The notes: generated by a model from the letters alone, not told the origin. A stretch of 64,000 nt of DNA from Litchfieldia alkalitelluris (GCF_002019645.1 NZ_KV917374.1:2430696-2494695); one strand, 5' to 3'. Counted from the first letter of the stretch, positions 46,268 through 57,127 are shown. Made by a program: numbers and translations.

Positions 46268-48329
46268 GCGTGATTTGTTAATAGAGATTGGATTAGAAGA
46301 AATGCCAGCACGATTTATTACAGATGCAAGTAACCAACTTACTGACAAAGTGACTAGCTGGTTCCTCGAAAAAAAAATTGCCTATGAAACAATCGCAGGG
46401 TTTTCAACACCTAGACGATTAGCCGTACTTCTTACAGGTGTGGCTGAAAAACAAGAAGATGTTGAAACAGAAGCAAAAGGACCTGCGAGAACAATAGCTC
46501 TTGATCAAGACGGAAACTGGACAAAAGCTGCAATTGGATTCACCCGAGGCCAAGGGGCAAGTGTTGAAGATATTTACTTCAAAGAAATAAATGGAATTGA
46601 ATATGTTCATGTGAATAAATTTACTAAAGGTCAAGAAACAAAGGAAACATTAGTTGAACTGCAACAACTTATTACGAATCTAACATTCCCTAAGAATATG
46701 AAGTGGGGAAATGAAGACCTACGATATGTTCGACCAATCAAGTGGCTAATTTCAATGTTTGGCAATGAAATTATTCCAATCTCAATAACAGGAGTGGAAT
46801 CCAGTAATAAAACACTTGGTCACAGATTCTTAGGGTCGGAAATCAGCATTGATTCACCAAGTAACTATGAAACCCAATTATTAGCTGAATATGTAATTGT
46901 TAATGCTCTTGAGAGAAAAGAAGCAATCAAGAATCAAATTCAATCATTAGCTGAAGAGCATGATTGGGATGTTCCTGTTGATGAGGATTTATTAGAAGAA
47001 GTTAATAATCTTGTTGAGTACCCGACTGCTTTATTTGGAAAGTATGAAGAAGAATTCCTTGATCTCCCTGAAGAGGTTTTAATCACATCGATGAAAGAAC
47101 ATCAACGTTACTTTCCTGTGAAAAATAAAGAAGGTAAGTTACTTCCGTTTTTCATTACTATTCGAAATGGTGATCATCAGCATATTGAGAATGTGGCAAA
47201 AGGAAATGAGAAAGTACTGCGCGCAAGACTATCGGATGCAGATTTCTTTTACAAAGAAGATCAAAAGTTAAAGATTGAAAACCTTGTTAAAAAGCTTGAC
47301 TCAATTGTCTATCATGAGGAAATTGGTTCACTAGGTGAAAAAGTCAAAAGAATTCGTAAAATATCAGATGAGCTTGCTCGTAAATTAAAGGTTGATGAAA
47401 CATCTCTAAAACATATTGATCGTGCTGCCCATATAAGTAAATTTGACCTTGTCACACATATGGTGTATGAATTCCCTGAACTTCAAGGAAGAATGGGTGA
47501 AAAGTATGCACTACTTAGTGGTGAGGATGAAGCTGTAGCTAAGGCAATCAATGAACACTATATGCCAAGACATGCTGAAGACAGTATTCCGTCTTCAACT
47601 GTAGGTTCGATTATTAGTATTGCTGATAAACTTGATACGATCGTAAGTTGTTTTTCGATTGGTATTATACCGACAGGATCTCAAGACCCTTACGCATTAA
47701 GAAGACAATCAGCAGGGATTGTTCAAATCTTGCTTGAAAAGGATTGGGATCTCTCACTTGAGGAACTATTAAAATTAGCAATCAATATTTCCGCTGTAAA
47801 TACAGAAAAAAATCCTACATTAGAAAAGGATTTAGTACAATTTTTCAAGCTGCGTGTCCGCAATGAATTATCAACCCGAGCGATTCGATATGATATAATT
47901 GATGCTGTATTAAGTGCAGATGTGGAACGTATTAGCACATTAATTAATAAAGCAATTGTATTAGATCAGCAAAAAGAGTTTCCAGAATTTAAGGATACTA
48001 TTGAAGCATTAAGCCGTATCCTCAATATCGCTAAAAAGGGTGAAAAACAAGAGATTAACCCAGAATTATTCCAATCTGATGAAGAGAGAAACTTATTTAA
48101 AGAATATAAGCAAGTAGCGGCTACAGTTTCAGAGGCGTTATCGATAGGAAATGTGAAGGAAGCTTATGACTCACTTGCAGCCTTAAAAGATGTAATTAAC
48201 AAGTATTTTGACAATACGATGGTAATGGCTGATGACCACGCGTTAAAAACCAATCGCCTTGCTCAAATGGTTCATTTGGCAGACGTTATCAGTTCTTTTG
48301 CCAATGTAAATTCAATTGTCGTTAAGTAA
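46260..48329 (+). CDS. glyS: Glycyl-tRNA synthetase beta subunit
   Basis: Accessory subunit needed for tRNA-Gly recognition. 689 residues with the N-terminal [16 protein letters not shown] signature, the GHRFLG block, an HD-like domain around residue 400 and a C-terminal anticodon-binding domain ([13 protein letters not shown]-like). The ATG at 46260 has AAAGGAGGTG 6 bases upstream, inside the glyQ end; the longer frame from 46203 lies within glyQ and is rejected. Confidence 0.97.
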   Translation: MSKRDLLIEIGLEEMPARFITDASNQLTDKVTSWFLEKKIAYETIAGFSTPRRLAVLLTGVAEKQEDVETEAKGPARTIALDQDGNWTKAAIGFTRGQGASVEDIYFKEINGIEYVHVNKFTKGQETKETLVELQQLITNLTFPKNMKWGNEDLRYVRPIKWLISMFGNEIIPISITGVESSNKTLGHRFLGSEISIDSPSNYETQLLAEYVIVNALERKEAIKNQIQSLAEEHDWDVPVDEDLLEEVNNLVEYPTALFGKYEEEFLDLPEEVLITSMKEHQRYFPVKNKEGKLLPFFITIRNGDHQHIENVAKGNEKVLRARLSDADFFYKEDQKLKIENLVKKLDSIVYHEEIGSLGEKVKRIRKISDELARKLKVDETSLKHIDRAAHISKFDLVTHMVYEFPELQGRMGEKYALLSGEDEAVAKAINEHYMPRHAEDSIPSSTVGSIISIADKLDTIVSCFSIGIIPTGSQDPYALRRQSAGIVQILLEKDWDLSLEELLKLAINISAVNTEKNPTLEKDLVQFFKLRVRNELSTRAIRYDIIDAVLSADVERISTLINKAIVLDQQKEFPEFKDTIEALSRILNIAKKGEKQEINPELFQSDEERNLFKEYKQVAATVSEALSIGNVKEAYDSLAALKDVINKYFDNTMVMADDHALKTNRLAQMVHLADVISSFANVNSIVVK

Positions 48330-48342
48330 TATAGAAGAAATG

Positions 48343-48374
48343 TTGATACCTCCCCAGATGGGGAGGGTATTTTC
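48343..48374 (+). terminator. glyS terminator
   Basis: ATACCTCCCC (48346-48355) pairs with GGGGAGGGTAT around AGAT, followed by TTTTCG. Confidence 0.88.
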
Positions 48375-48515
48375 GTAGCTTTGCTGTTAACCATGCGGGG
48401 CAGTCGTTTAATAAACTTAGCTACGTTTAGTGTATATAAAGTGTGTAGCCATCATTGGTTTAATTCCTAACAATTTATAAACGATCGAAAATAAAAAATA
48501 CCCAAAAGTTAGGTG

Positions 48516-49151
48516 GTGAGTACAATAGAACTGAACAAACGACAAGAACAAATCGTCCAAATCGTTAAAAGTAATGGACCAATAACTGGTGAAGCAATCG
48601 CTGAACAACTGAATTTAACGAGAGCAACACTTAGACCTGACTTGGCTATATTGACAATGGCTGGCTACTTAGATGCTCGTCCTCGTGTTGGATATTATTT
48701 CACAGGGAAAACAGGTTCACAGTTATTAACAGATAAAATTAAAAAGCTGCGTGTTGAAGATTACCAGTCAATCCCGGTTGTTGTTGCAGAAAATGTTTCT
48801 GTCTATGATGCCATTGTTCAGATGTTTTTAGAAGATGTCGGTACTCTATTTGTTGTTGACCAAGGCTCTGTTCTAGTTGGAGTGTTATCAAGAAAAGATT
48901 TACTAAGAGCCAGTATTGGCAAACAAGAGTTAGCAACCATTCCTGTAAATATTATCATGACAAGGATGCCAAATATCACCACATGCGAAAGAGAAGATTC
49001 ACTAATTGATGTAGCACAAAAACTCATTGATAAACAGATTGATGCGCTACCTGTTGTAAAATCTTCTGATAAAGGAATAGAGGTAATTGGCCGAATTACA
49101 AAGACAAATATGACGAAGGCATTAGTTTCTATTGCATTAGATGGGGTATAG
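48516..49151 (+). CDS. ccpN: Catabolite repressor CcpN
   Basis: Represses gluconeogenic genes (gapB, pckA) in B. subtilis. 211 residues: N-terminal helix-turn-helix (QEQIVQIVKSNGPITGEAIAEQL, TRATLRPDLAILTMAGYL) and two CBS domains (about 80-200). GTG 48516 is used because it yields MSTIELNKRQ as in B. subtilis; another GTG lies one codon upstream. The adjacent ppsR is its functional partner gene. Confidence 0.93.
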   Translation: MSTIELNKRQEQIVQIVKSNGPITGEAIAEQLNLTRATLRPDLAILTMAGYLDARPRVGYYFTGKTGSQLLTDKIKKLRVEDYQSIPVVVAENVSVYDAIVQMFLEDVGTLFVVDQGSVLVGVLSRKDLLRASIGKQELATIPVNIIMTRMPNITTCEREDSLIDVAQKLIDKQIDALPVVKSSDKGIEVIGRITKTNMTKALVSIALDGV

Positions 49152-49183
49152 GTATAAAAATCTATGGATTGTGGGGGAAATAA

Positions 49184-49996
49184 ATGGGTAATCGAATGAT
49201 TTTCGTTGTTTCTGATTCTGTAGGAGAAACAGCTGAGTTAGTAGTTAAGGCAGCTATTAGTCAATTCAGGGATATGAATACCGAAATTAAGAGAATACCT
49301 TATGTAGAGGATATTGCTACATTAAATGAGGTTATAGCTATTGCAAAAGAACAAAAGGCAATCATCGTTTTCACATTAGTTATTCAGGAGTTAAGACTAC
49401 ATTTACATAAAGAAGCAGAGAAACATAATGTTGTCATCTATGATATTATTGGTCCGCTTATTGAAAAAATGGCTAATTTGTATGACATAAGCCCAAGTCA
49501 TGAACCTGGTTTGGTTAGGCAACTGGATGAAGATTATTTTAAGAAAATTGAAGCGATCGAATTCGCAGTAAAATATGATGATGGAAGAGATCCCCGTGGT
49601 ATTTTAAGAGCGGATATTGTATTGGTAGGCGTTTCGAGAACATCAAAAACCCCACTTTCACAATATTTGGCTCATAAAGGAATTCGAGTAGCCAATGTCC
49701 CATTAGTTCCAGAAGTCGATCCTCCAGAGGAATTGTTTAAAGTGTCATCAGAAAAATGCTTTGGCCTCAAAATCAGCGCAGAAAAGCTTAACAACATTCG
49801 AAGAGAACGATTAAAATCATTAGGATTAAATGATCAAGCAATTTATGCAAATATTGATCGAATTAAAACTGAATTAGGGCATTTTGAAGCAATTGTTGAG
49901 AAAATTGGGTGTGAAGTAATTGATGTGTCAAATAAAGCTGTTGAAGAAACTGCAAATATAATTCTAAGTATTAAAAATAAGCGTAAACATATATAG
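49184..49996 (+). CDS. ppsR: Pyruvate,phosphate dikinase regulatory protein
   Basis: ADP-dependent kinase and Pi-dependent phosphorylase of the DUF299 family (YqfL). 270 residues with the P-loop-like [17 protein letters not shown] (about residues 149-165) and [11 protein letters not shown]. In B. subtilis yqfL is in an operon with ccpN and modulates its activity. As is usual in Bacillus, no ppdK is visible nearby, so the target here is open. Confidence 0.93.
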   Translation: MGNRMIFVVSDSVGETAELVVKAAISQFRDMNTEIKRIPYVEDIATLNEVIAIAKEQKAIIVFTLVIQELRLHLHKEAEKHNVVIYDIIGPLIEKMANLYDISPSHEPGLVRQLDEDYFKKIEAIEFAVKYDDGRDPRGILRADIVLVGVSRTSKTPLSQYLAHKGIRVANVPLVPEVDPPEELFKVSSEKCFGLKISAEKLNNIRRERLKSLGLNDQAIYANIDRIKTELGHFEAIVEKIGCEVIDVSNKAVEETANIILSIKNKRKHI

Positions 49997-50003
49997 AGGA
50001 AAT

Positions 50004-50088
50004 AATGACTCTTAAGAAATCTAGCCCAAAACCTCAGCTTATGCCAAAGCTTTTGAGTTAGATGAATATAGGGTCATTCTTTTTTTGT
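50004..50088 (+). terminator. Long stepped terminator after ppsR
   Basis: AATGACTC (50004) pairs with GGGTCATT (50071-50078) and CTAGCCCAAAA with TTTTGAGTTAG inside it, followed by seven or more T. Confidence 0.8.
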
Positions 50089-50342
50089 GTTTACTATACC
50101 AAAAGTGCTAAAAGGAAAAAATATCTATAGTTTTTTTGCGTCTTTTATATTATAATAAAAAAATTGTGATAAAAAATGTATATTTTTAGGTTTAGACTTT
50201 GGTGATATAGAATAAACTATGTATTGTGAGTTGTCAAGAGTAAAAGTGGATTTGTTTCAAAAAAAAAATCGACATTTTCTTAAAAAATAGTTTATTTCTA
50301 AAAGAAAGAAGGATTCTATGGAGGGATGTAGAATAGAGAAAT

Positions 50343-50733
50343 ATGACGAAATAAAGAAAAAGATTTTCGTTGATGCTAATTAGCAGTAAAAAAGAAATTG
50401 TTAGTATAGCGAATACATATCATATCAAATGTTGCTTCATATGCTCATGCTCATTGTTGGCAAATGGGTTTATGTTGATTCACAAAATAAGATCTTTTTA
50501 TTACGCCGTGAGTTTGTTATTACCCACCCAACCAAGATATTGGGTTAGCGAGCATTATTGGTTAAGCGAGATATCATCTCACTATCACCTCGAGCTAAAT
50601 AATATCTCGAAAAGACATGGATGCCGTCTTACATGTAAGATATCTTTCTGTCAAGGACAGACGTTCAGGTACGCATTCGAAAGGGCTTAAACCCTTTACT
50701 GAAGTCACAGACAAAATTTTATCATATCTTTAG
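50343..50733 (+). pseudogene. yqxD: yqxD (YaiI/DUF188 family) with many frameshifts
   Basis: Fragments of a YqxD protein appear in order but in changing frames: KIFVDAN, then KKEIVSIANTYHIK, WVYVDSQNK, NQDIGLAS, LVKRDIISLSPR, and finally MDAVLHVRYLSVKDRRSGTHS to a stop at 50731. At least five frame changes are needed. The family signature elements VDAD, QDIGLA, SPRG and RRSG can all be recognised. The site, between ppsR and dnaG, is where B. subtilis has yqxD. An open frame of 106 codons from 50370 crosses it but is not the ancestral frame throughout. Confidence 0.85.
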
Positions 50734-50804
50734 AAAAAAAATTGTCGAAACTTGCAGGAGAATAAATTATATATAGCGAATAAATAAAGACGGAGTTGTT
50801 ACAA

Positions 50805-52625
50805 ATGGGAAATAATCGAATTCCCGAAGAAACAATTGAAAAAATTCGTCAATCAGTTGACATTGTTGATGTAATTAGTGAATATGTTCAATTGAAGAAA
50901 CAAGGAAGAAACTATTTTGGCCTTTGCCCATTTCATGGTGAAAATACTCCATCCTTTTCAGTCTCTACAGACAAACAAATATTTCATTGTTTTGGGTGTG
51001 GAGCTGGTGGAAATGCATTTTCATTTTTAATGGACCTTGAGGGATATTCTTTTACAGAAGCTGCAAAAAAGTTAGCAGAAACAACCAACATTGAACTCCC
51101 AATAGATCCAATAACAGTTTCTCAATCGTCTACCAAACAACAATCGAATATTTCAACCATGATAGAAGCCCATGAGCTTCTAAAGAAATTTTACCACCAT
51201 TTACTCATAAACACAAAAGAAGGAGAAGAAGCACTCAATTATTTATTACAACGAGGCTTTACAAAAGAGGTAATCGAGAATTTTGAGATAGGTTATTCAC
51301 TTGATTCTTGGGATTATATCTCTAAATTCCTTCAAAAAAGAGGGTTCAGTTTAGAGTTAATGGAAAATGCAGGCTTATTAGTAAAAAAAGAAGGTGATGG
51401 GACATTTCTTGATCGCTTCCGAAATCGGATCATGTTTCCGATATGGGATCATCAAGGGAAAACAATTGCTTTCTCTGGAAGAATACTAAATGCAAAACAA
51501 GAACCCAAATATTTGAATAGTCCAGAAACACCAATATTTAATAAAAGTAAAACTTTATATAATTTTCATAAAGCACGATTACACATTCGTAAAAAAGAGC
51601 AAGCCATTTTATTTGAAGGTTTTGCGGATGTTATTTCTGCTTCAAATGCTGGATTGCTTAACTCAATCGCCTCAATGGGAACATCACTTACAGAAGAACA
51701 GGCTAAAATGATTCGCCGAAATGTCGAATCAGTCATTCTCTGTTACGATTCAGACCAAGCGGGAATTGATGCAGCAACAAGAGCTTCAAAAATACTTTCC
51801 GATGCTGGATGCTACGTAAGGATTGCACTTATGCCAGAAGGTCTTGACCCTGATGACTACATTAAGAAATATGGCGGCGAAAAGTTTAAGAACGATGTAA
51901 TAGGGGCAAGTATTACACAGATGGCTTTTAAAATGCTCTACCTCCGAAGGGGAAAAAATCTCCAGGATTCTGGGGAACGGATGCGGTATATCGAAGATGT
52001 GTTAAAAGAAATAGGTGCTTTAAGCAATGCGGTTGAACGGGAGCATTATTTGGTGCAGTTGTCTACTGAATTTTCAATCTCGCTAGATGCCCTGAAAGAA
52101 CAACAAAACCAATATCAAAAAACTGAGCACACAAAAAAGGATAATGGCAATCAGAATAGAAATAATATAGCTAGAAGACCCACCATTCAAAAAAGGATCT
52201 TGCCTGCTTATCATAATGCAGAACGATATTTAATTGCACATATGCTCCGTAATAAAGATATCGCCTATAAAGTTCAAACTGAACTTCAAAGCGAATTTAA
52301 TATAGAAGAGCATCAAGCAATTGTCACTTATCTATATGCGTATTATGAGGAAGGTCATGAACCCAATATTAGCGCATTTTTACAACGCTTAAAGGATGAA
52401 AGTTTAGCTAGAATTGTTTCTGATATAGCCATGCTTTTAATAAATGATGAAACAACTGATATAGAGATAAACGACTATATTAAACAGGTGTTGAAACATC
52501 AAAAGTTGTCAATGCTAAGAGAAAAGGAATTTGAAAAGCAACAAGCCGAGCGAGAGAAGGATTATGTTAAAGCTGCTACAATTGCGATGGAAATCATCCA
52601 AATGAAAAAAGTACTTAATAACTAA
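50805..52625 (+). CDS. dnaG: DNA primase
   Basis: Makes RNA primers at the replication fork. 606 residues: zinc-binding domain CPFHGENTPSFSV...FHCFGCGAGG (about residues 38-62), TOPRIM core (EGFADVISA about 263, CYDSDQAG about 306), and the C-terminal DnaB-binding helical domain. The ATG at 50805 is used; GGAG lies 9 bases upstream, and an in-frame TTG at 50796 abuts the SD. sigA follows 48 bp later. Confidence 0.97.
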   Translation: MGNNRIPEETIEKIRQSVDIVDVISEYVQLKKQGRNYFGLCPFHGENTPSFSVSTDKQIFHCFGCGAGGNAFSFLMDLEGYSFTEAAKKLAETTNIELPIDPITVSQSSTKQQSNISTMIEAHELLKKFYHHLLINTKEGEEALNYLLQRGFTKEVIENFEIGYSLDSWDYISKFLQKRGFSLELMENAGLLVKKEGDGTFLDRFRNRIMFPIWDHQGKTIAFSGRILNAKQEPKYLNSPETPIFNKSKTLYNFHKARLHIRKKEQAILFEGFADVISASNAGLLNSIASMGTSLTEEQAKMIRRNVESVILCYDSDQAGIDAATRASKILSDAGCYVRIALMPEGLDPDDYIKKYGGEKFKNDVIGASITQMAFKMLYLRRGKNLQDSGERMRYIEDVLKEIGALSNAVEREHYLVQLSTEFSISLDALKEQQNQYQKTEHTKKDNGNQNRNNIARRPTIQKRILPAYHNAERYLIAHMLRNKDIAYKVQTELQSEFNIEEHQAIVTYLYAYYEEGHEPNISAFLQRLKDESLARIVSDIAMLLINDETTDIEINDYIKQVLKHQKLSMLREKEFEKQQAEREKDYVKAATIAMEIIQMKKVLNN

Positions 52626-52673
52626 GAATTTATCACAACCTCTAATGCTCAAAGTTTGAAAGGAGGGGAACTT

Positions 52674-53798
52674 ATGGCTGAAAAGTCAGCACGTTCTAAA
52701 GAAGTTGAAACTGAATTGACAATCGATCAGGTGAAGGATCAATTAACTGAACTTGGTAAGAAACGCGGTGTCCTAACATATGAGGAAATCGCCGAAAAAA
52801 TGTCTGGATTTGAAGTTGAATCAGACCAGTTAGATGAATATTATGAGTTCCTTGGAGAACAAGGTGTTGAATTATTAGGTGAAGGTGATGAAGAAGCTGA
52901 CCCAAATGTTCAGGAATTAGCCAAGGAAGAAGAGTTTGATTTAAATGATTTAAGTGTTCCTCCTGGAGTGAAAATAAACGATCCTGTTCGAATGTACCTT
53001 AAAGAGATAGGTCGAGTTGATTTATTATCGGCTGAGGAAGAAATTTCCCTAGCAAAACGTATTGAAGATGGTGACGAAGAAGCTAAGCGTAGATTAGCTG
53101 AAGCAAACCTTCGTTTAGTAGTAAGTATTGCAAAACGTTATGTTGGTCGTGGAATGTTATTCCTTGATTTAATTCAAGAAGGTAATATGGGTCTGATTAA
53201 AGCTGTAGAAAAATTTGATTACCGTAAAGGGTACAAATTCAGTACGTATGCTACTTGGTGGATTCGACAAGCGATTACTCGTGCGATTGCTGACCAAGCA
53301 AGAACAATACGTATTCCCGTTCATATGGTTGAGACCATCAATAAGTTAATTCGCGTACAACGCCAATTGCTTCAGGATTTAGGTCGTGAACCTTCACCAG
53401 AGGAAATCGGAGAAGATATGGATTTATCACCTGAAAAGGTACGTGAAATCCTTAAAATTGCTCAAGAACCTGTTTCATTAGAAACACCAATTGGTGAAGA
53501 AGATGATTCGCATTTAGGTGATTTTATTGAAGACCAAGATGCTACTTCTCCATCAGAACATGCTGCATATGAGCTATTAAAAGAACAACTTGAAGATGTT
53601 CTTGATACTTTAACGGATCGTGAAGAAAACGTCTTGCGTCTTCGCTTCGGGTTAGATGATGGCCGTACACGCACGTTAGAAGAAGTTGGTAAGGTTTTTG
53701 GCGTAACACGTGAACGTATCCGTCAAATAGAAGCAAAAGCATTACGTAAGCTAAGACATCCAAGCCGTAGTAAACGACTTAAAGACTTCCTAGAATAA
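52674..53798 (+). CDS. sigA: RNA polymerase major sigma factor SigA
   Basis: Housekeeping sigma factor of 374 residues. Region 1.1 at the N-terminus, region 1.2/2 ([21 protein letters not shown], then [20 protein letters not shown]), region 3, and region 4.2 ([23 protein letters not shown]). The ATG at 52674 has AAAGGAGGGG 5 bases upstream. Co-transcribed with dnaG in the macromolecular synthesis operon. Confidence 0.98.
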   Translation: MAEKSARSKEVETELTIDQVKDQLTELGKKRGVLTYEEIAEKMSGFEVESDQLDEYYEFLGEQGVELLGEGDEEADPNVQELAKEEEFDLNDLSVPPGVKINDPVRMYLKEIGRVDLLSAEEEISLAKRIEDGDEEAKRRLAEANLRLVVSIAKRYVGRGMLFLDLIQEGNMGLIKAVEKFDYRKGYKFSTYATWWIRQAITRAIADQARTIRIPVHMVETINKLIRVQRQLLQDLGREPSPEEIGEDMDLSPEKVREILKIAQEPVSLETPIGEEDDSHLGDFIEDQDATSPSEHAAYELLKEQLEDVLDTLTDREENVLRLRFGLDDGRTRTLEEVGKVFGVTRERIRQIEAKALRKLRHPSRSKRLKDFLE

Positions 53799-53812
53799 AA
53801 TGAATTCTGTTA

Positions 53813-53859
53813 GGATGACTCATTGGATTGCTTTATTATTCTTGAGTCACCTTTTTTTT
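53813..53859 (+). terminator. sigA terminator
   Basis: GGATGACTCA (53813) pairs with TGAGTCACC (53843-53851) across a 20-base loop, followed by eight T. Confidence 0.85.
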
Positions 53860-53992
53860 GTATATGGCTAAGAAAGATGCCTCTCTAGATTTATTTATAG
53901 TGATTTCTAAGTCTCTAGAAGCAATAATGCTTTTAAAGGAGGCCTTGGATACATATTTACAACTGTTAGTCCCGCTCAAGAGGAGTCAAGAC

Positions 53993-54538
53993 ATGGATGA
54001 CCTTTTAAGGAAGAAAATTATCATCAAGGAAATAAGCGAATGGAAACAATCAAGATTGTTACCTGAATCATATTGTGATTTCTTGTTATCGCTTTACACT
54101 GAAGGTAACAATGAATTGATACCGACAAAAGATCATAAGAATTATAAATCAAAAACATTAACGGTAATTATTAGTTTAGTTAGTTTTATATTGTTAACCA
54201 TTTTGTTTTTATTTCTTGTCACTTATTTTACTGAAATAAATTTGAATTTGCAAATGCTCATAAATTGTTTATTTATAATTATCTGTTTTTTATTTGGTTA
54301 CTTTTATAGAGAAAATCGTTGGATTCATCATTTTTCATTAATTGTTGGAGCATTATTGGTATTGATTTTCTCAATCCAAATCGTAGAAATTTATTTTCCG
54401 AACCAATATGCTATTTTCTTGACCATAATAGTCCATTGTCTTGCTTGGTTTATAATAGGACTCAAGTCAACAAAGAGGTATTTTCTGATTGCAAGCGCAT
54501 TCGGTTTGATTATTACCATTATAGCATTTTTTAAATGA
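53993..54538 (+). CDS. Uncharacterised membrane protein between sigA and cccA
   Basis: I do not recognise a named family. With a start at ATG 53993 (GAGGAG 7 bases upstream) the product has 181 residues: a cytoplasmic N-terminus with EISEWKQSRLLPESYCDFLLSLYTEG, split here as a possible soluble motif, then five or six hydrophobic helices to the C-terminus. The frame is open upstream to 53858, where TTG/ATG codons lie inside the sigA terminator T-run without an SD; a longer protein of up to 226 residues cannot be ruled out. Confidence 0.68.
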   Translation: MDDLLRKKIIIKEISEWKQSRLLPESYCDFLLSLYTEGNNELIPTKDHKNYKSKTLTVIISLVSFILLTILFLFLVTYFTEINLNLQMLINCLFIIICFLFGYFYRENRWIHHFSLIVGALLVLIFSIQIVEIYFPNQYAIFLTIIVHCLAWFIIGLKSTKRYFLIASAFGLIITIIAFFK

Positions 54539-54778
54539 AAATTCAGTTATTTGCAATTATTTGATAACGTAAAACTTTCTCAAAAATCTAGGTTTTTACC
54601 TGTGATTATAGTGAAATAGTGATACCTTAATAAAATCCAAAAAAAATTTTTGAAAGATATTTGAACAACTTGTACATTTAGGACTTTCACTTCTTTATAA
54701 TTTAAAGTAAAATAGTATTTGTTTGTATATAATTATAGGATTAGAACCACTAGTATTTACATAAGGGAGGTTAAAGGA

Positions 54779-55135
54779 ATGAATCGTAATCCATTAATTC
54801 CATTTGGTTTGATTTTTATATTTGGAATCGGGCTTATGTTCCTACTTTCATTTGTTGGATTAGGGAATATGGAAGAAATCGCAAACGGTGGAGAGGAAGC
54901 TGCTCCTCAAGAAACGGCATCTGCATCACCAGAAGAAATCTATCAACAAAAATGTTCATCATGTCATGGTGTAGATTTCAGCGGTGGAGTAGGTCCAGAT
55001 CTACATGGTGTAAGTGGACGTTATTCACCTGAAGAGATTAAAACAATTCTTAATGAAGGTAAAGGGATCATGCAAGGTGGACTTGTACCTGCAGATAAAG
55101 TTGAAGAAATGGTCGCTTGGTTAAACGAATTATAA
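54779..55135 (+). CDS. cccA: Membrane-anchored cytochrome c550
   Basis: Electron carrier anchored outside the membrane. 118 residues: one N-terminal membrane helix (about residues 7-27), an Ala/Glu/Pro-rich linker, and a class I cytochrome c domain with the heme motif CSSCHG (about residues 59-64) and a distal Met in GKGIMQGG. The ATG at 54779 follows AAGGGAGG; the frame runs 20 codons further upstream without support. Downstream of sigA as in B. subtilis. Confidence 0.95.
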   Translation: MNRNPLIPFGLIFIFGIGLMFLLSFVGLGNMEEIANGGEEAAPQETASASPEEIYQQKCSSCHGVDFSGGVGPDLHGVSGRYSPEEIKTILNEGKGIMQGGLVPADKVEEMVAWLNEL

Positions 55136-55147
55136 GAATTAAAATAC

Positions 55148-55186
55148 AAAGTCCTTTCCTTATCTTTGGAGAGGGCTTTTATTTTG
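55148..55186 (+). terminator. cccA terminator
   Basis: AAAGTCCTTTCC pairs with GGAGAGGGCTTT around TTATCTTT, with a T-rich tail. Confidence 0.85.
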
Positions 55187-55305
55187 TGTACAGTACTAAT
55201 TTTTTCTCTGAGTTTTTTAGCGAGTCTTAGAGTATTTTTATTTTTTTTGGCGATTTTGTATAATAAGATTAGTTCCTTAAAATTATTGAAGAATGTGGTG
55301 TATAT

Positions 55306-56013
55306 ATGAATGAATTACGTTTGTCAAAACGTTTAGAGGCAGTAGCCTCAAATATTCTTGAAAAGTCTGTTTTAGCAGATATAGGTTCTGATCATGCTTA
55401 TTTACCTTGCTATGCGTTTTTAAAAGGATATATTACGAATGCGATTGCTGGAGAAATAAACGAAGGGCCATACCGATCAGCTGTGGAGCAAGTGGCTAAA
55501 TCAGATTTACAAGAAGTGATTGAAGTAAGAAAAGGGAATGGGCTTGAAGTCATTGCACCTAATGAGGTTGATTGTATAACGATTGCTGGAATGGGTGGGA
55601 CTCTCATCACGACGATATTAGAGGAGGGTAAAAGTAAATTACAAGGAGTTAGACGCCTCATTTTACAACCTAATATTGGGGCTATTAATATACGTAGATG
55701 GCTAATGGATCATGGTTGGCAAATTGTCTCTGAAACGATATTAGAAGAAGATGGGAAAATTTACGAAATTCTTGTTGCCGATCGTGGTAAACCACAAGCA
55801 AATTACTCCAATCTAGAGGCGGGGCTTTTGTTAGGTCCATTTTTACTAAAAGAAAAAAATCAAACATTCATAAAGAAATGGACGCATGAGAAACAACATT
55901 GGTTAGCGATACTTTCTAACCTTGAAAAAGCTGAGATGACGAACGAAAATAGTGAAAGAAAAAGAGAACTCGAACAAAAGATATCAATAGTGGAGGAAGT
56001 ATTAAATGAATAA
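55306..56013 (+). CDS. trmK: tRNA (adenine22-N1)-methyltransferase TrmK
   Basis: Forms m1A22 in tRNA. 235 residues; SAM site in VLADIGSDHAYLP (about residues 24-36) and TIAGMGGTLI; catalytic LILQPNIG block, then a C-terminal coiled coil. Matches B. subtilis YqfN. It overlaps yqfO by 8 bp, as in related genomes. The start ATG at 55306 has a weak SD (GTGGTG). Confidence 0.94.
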   Translation: MNELRLSKRLEAVASNILEKSVLADIGSDHAYLPCYAFLKGYITNAIAGEINEGPYRSAVEQVAKSDLQEVIEVRKGNGLEVIAPNEVDCITIAGMGGTLITTILEEGKSKLQGVRRLILQPNIGAINIRRWLMDHGWQIVSETILEEDGKIYEILVADRGKPQANYSNLEAGLLLGPFLLKEKNQTFIKKWTHEKQHWLAILSNLEKAEMTNENSERKRELEQKISIVEEVLNE

Positions 56014-57127
56014 AGTACCTAATGGCCATGAAGTGATTCAACTATTTGAGTCATACTCACCTAAAAAGTTTGCCCTTGAAGGCGATAAAATAGGGCTCCA
56101 AATTGGTAGTTTGAATAAACCTATTCATCAATTAATGATTGCCCTTGATGTCACAGAGTCAGTGATTGATGAAGCAATAGATGTGCAGGTTGATCTGATT
56201 ATCGCACATCATCCTCTTATTTTTAGACCATTAAAGCAGATTCAAACAGATACAGCTGTTGGTCGGATTGTTGAAAAGTGTATCAAGCACGATATCGCAA
56301 TCTACGCTGCCCACACAAACTTAGATGTCGCTCAAGGTGGGGTCAATGATCTGCTCGCAGATGCACTGAAATTACAAAAGCAGGAAATCTTATCTACCTC
56401 GTATACTGACCCTTTAAAAAAGCTCGTTGTTTATGTTCCGACTGAGAACGCAGAAGATGTAAGAAGAGCTATCGGGGAAGCTGGGGCCGGATCTATTGGA
56501 AACTACAGTCATTGTACATATAACACACAAGGCCTAGGGACGTTTTTACCAGAAGAAAACTCAAATCCAACTATAGGAAGTGTTGGAAAGCTTGAGAGCG
56601 TCGAAGAGACGAAGGTTGAAACCATCCTACCATCATCACTTCAAAAGAGTGTCATCAAGGCCATGATTAAAGCACATCCGTACGAGGAAGTAGCTTATGA
56701 TATTTTCCCACTCGATAACCAAGGGATAGAATATGGATTAGGACGTGTAGGTTATTTACCATCTGAAATGACATTAAAGGAATTTGCTGAGTTTGTAAAA
56801 GCTCAGTTGAATGTAGAGGGATTGAGAGTAGTAGGTGATTTTAATCAAAAAATTAACAAGGTGGCTGTACTCGGGGGAGATGGAAACAAATATATTTCCC
56901 AAGCCAAATTCAAAGGGGCAGATGTGTTCGTAACAGGTGATCTTTATTACCATGTGGCTCATGACGCAATGATGATGGGACTTTCTGTAGTAGACCCAGG
57001 GCATCATATTGAACAAATCATGAAAAAAGGCGTTGCTGATTATTTCTCTTCCCAACTAGAAACAAAAAAGTGGGACATGAACGTGTTTCCATCAACACAA
57101 TCAACTGATCCATTTGTGTTTATTTAA
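56006..57127 (+). CDS. yqfO: Nif3-like dinuclear metal centre protein YqfO
   Basis: Hexameric Nif3/YbgI family protein of 373 residues with two metals per subunit; function unknown, sometimes annotated as GTP cyclohydrolase 1 type 2-like. Metal ligands: IIAHHPLIF (about residue 70), AAHTNLD (about residue 100) and the C-terminal DPGHHIEQ. A PII-like insert lies in the middle (about residues 130-230). Start within the trmK end with SD GTGGAGGAAG. Confidence 0.93.
   Translation: MNKVPNGHEVIQLFESYSPKKFALEGDKIGLQIGSLNKPIHQLMIALDVTESVIDEAIDVQVDLIIAHHPLIFRPLKQIQTDTAVGRIVEKCIKHDIAIYAAHTNLDVAQGGVNDLLADALKLQKQEILSTSYTDPLKKLVVYVPTENAEDVRRAIGEAGAGSIGNYSHCTYNTQGLGTFLPEENSNPTIGSVGKLESVEETKVETILPSSLQKSVIKAMIKAHPYEEVAYDIFPLDNQGIEYGLGRVGYLPSEMTLKEFAEFVKAQLNVEGLRVVGDFNQKINKVAVLGGDGNKYISQAKFKGADVFVTGDLYYHVAHDAMMMGLSVVDPGHHIEQIMKKGVADYFSSQLETKKWDMNVFPSTQSTDPFVFI

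Noticed and set aside
50370-50690. 106-codon open frame between ppsR and dnaG
   Set aside because: Only partly matches the ancestral yqxD frame; it is a stop-free path through a frameshifted relic and has no SD.
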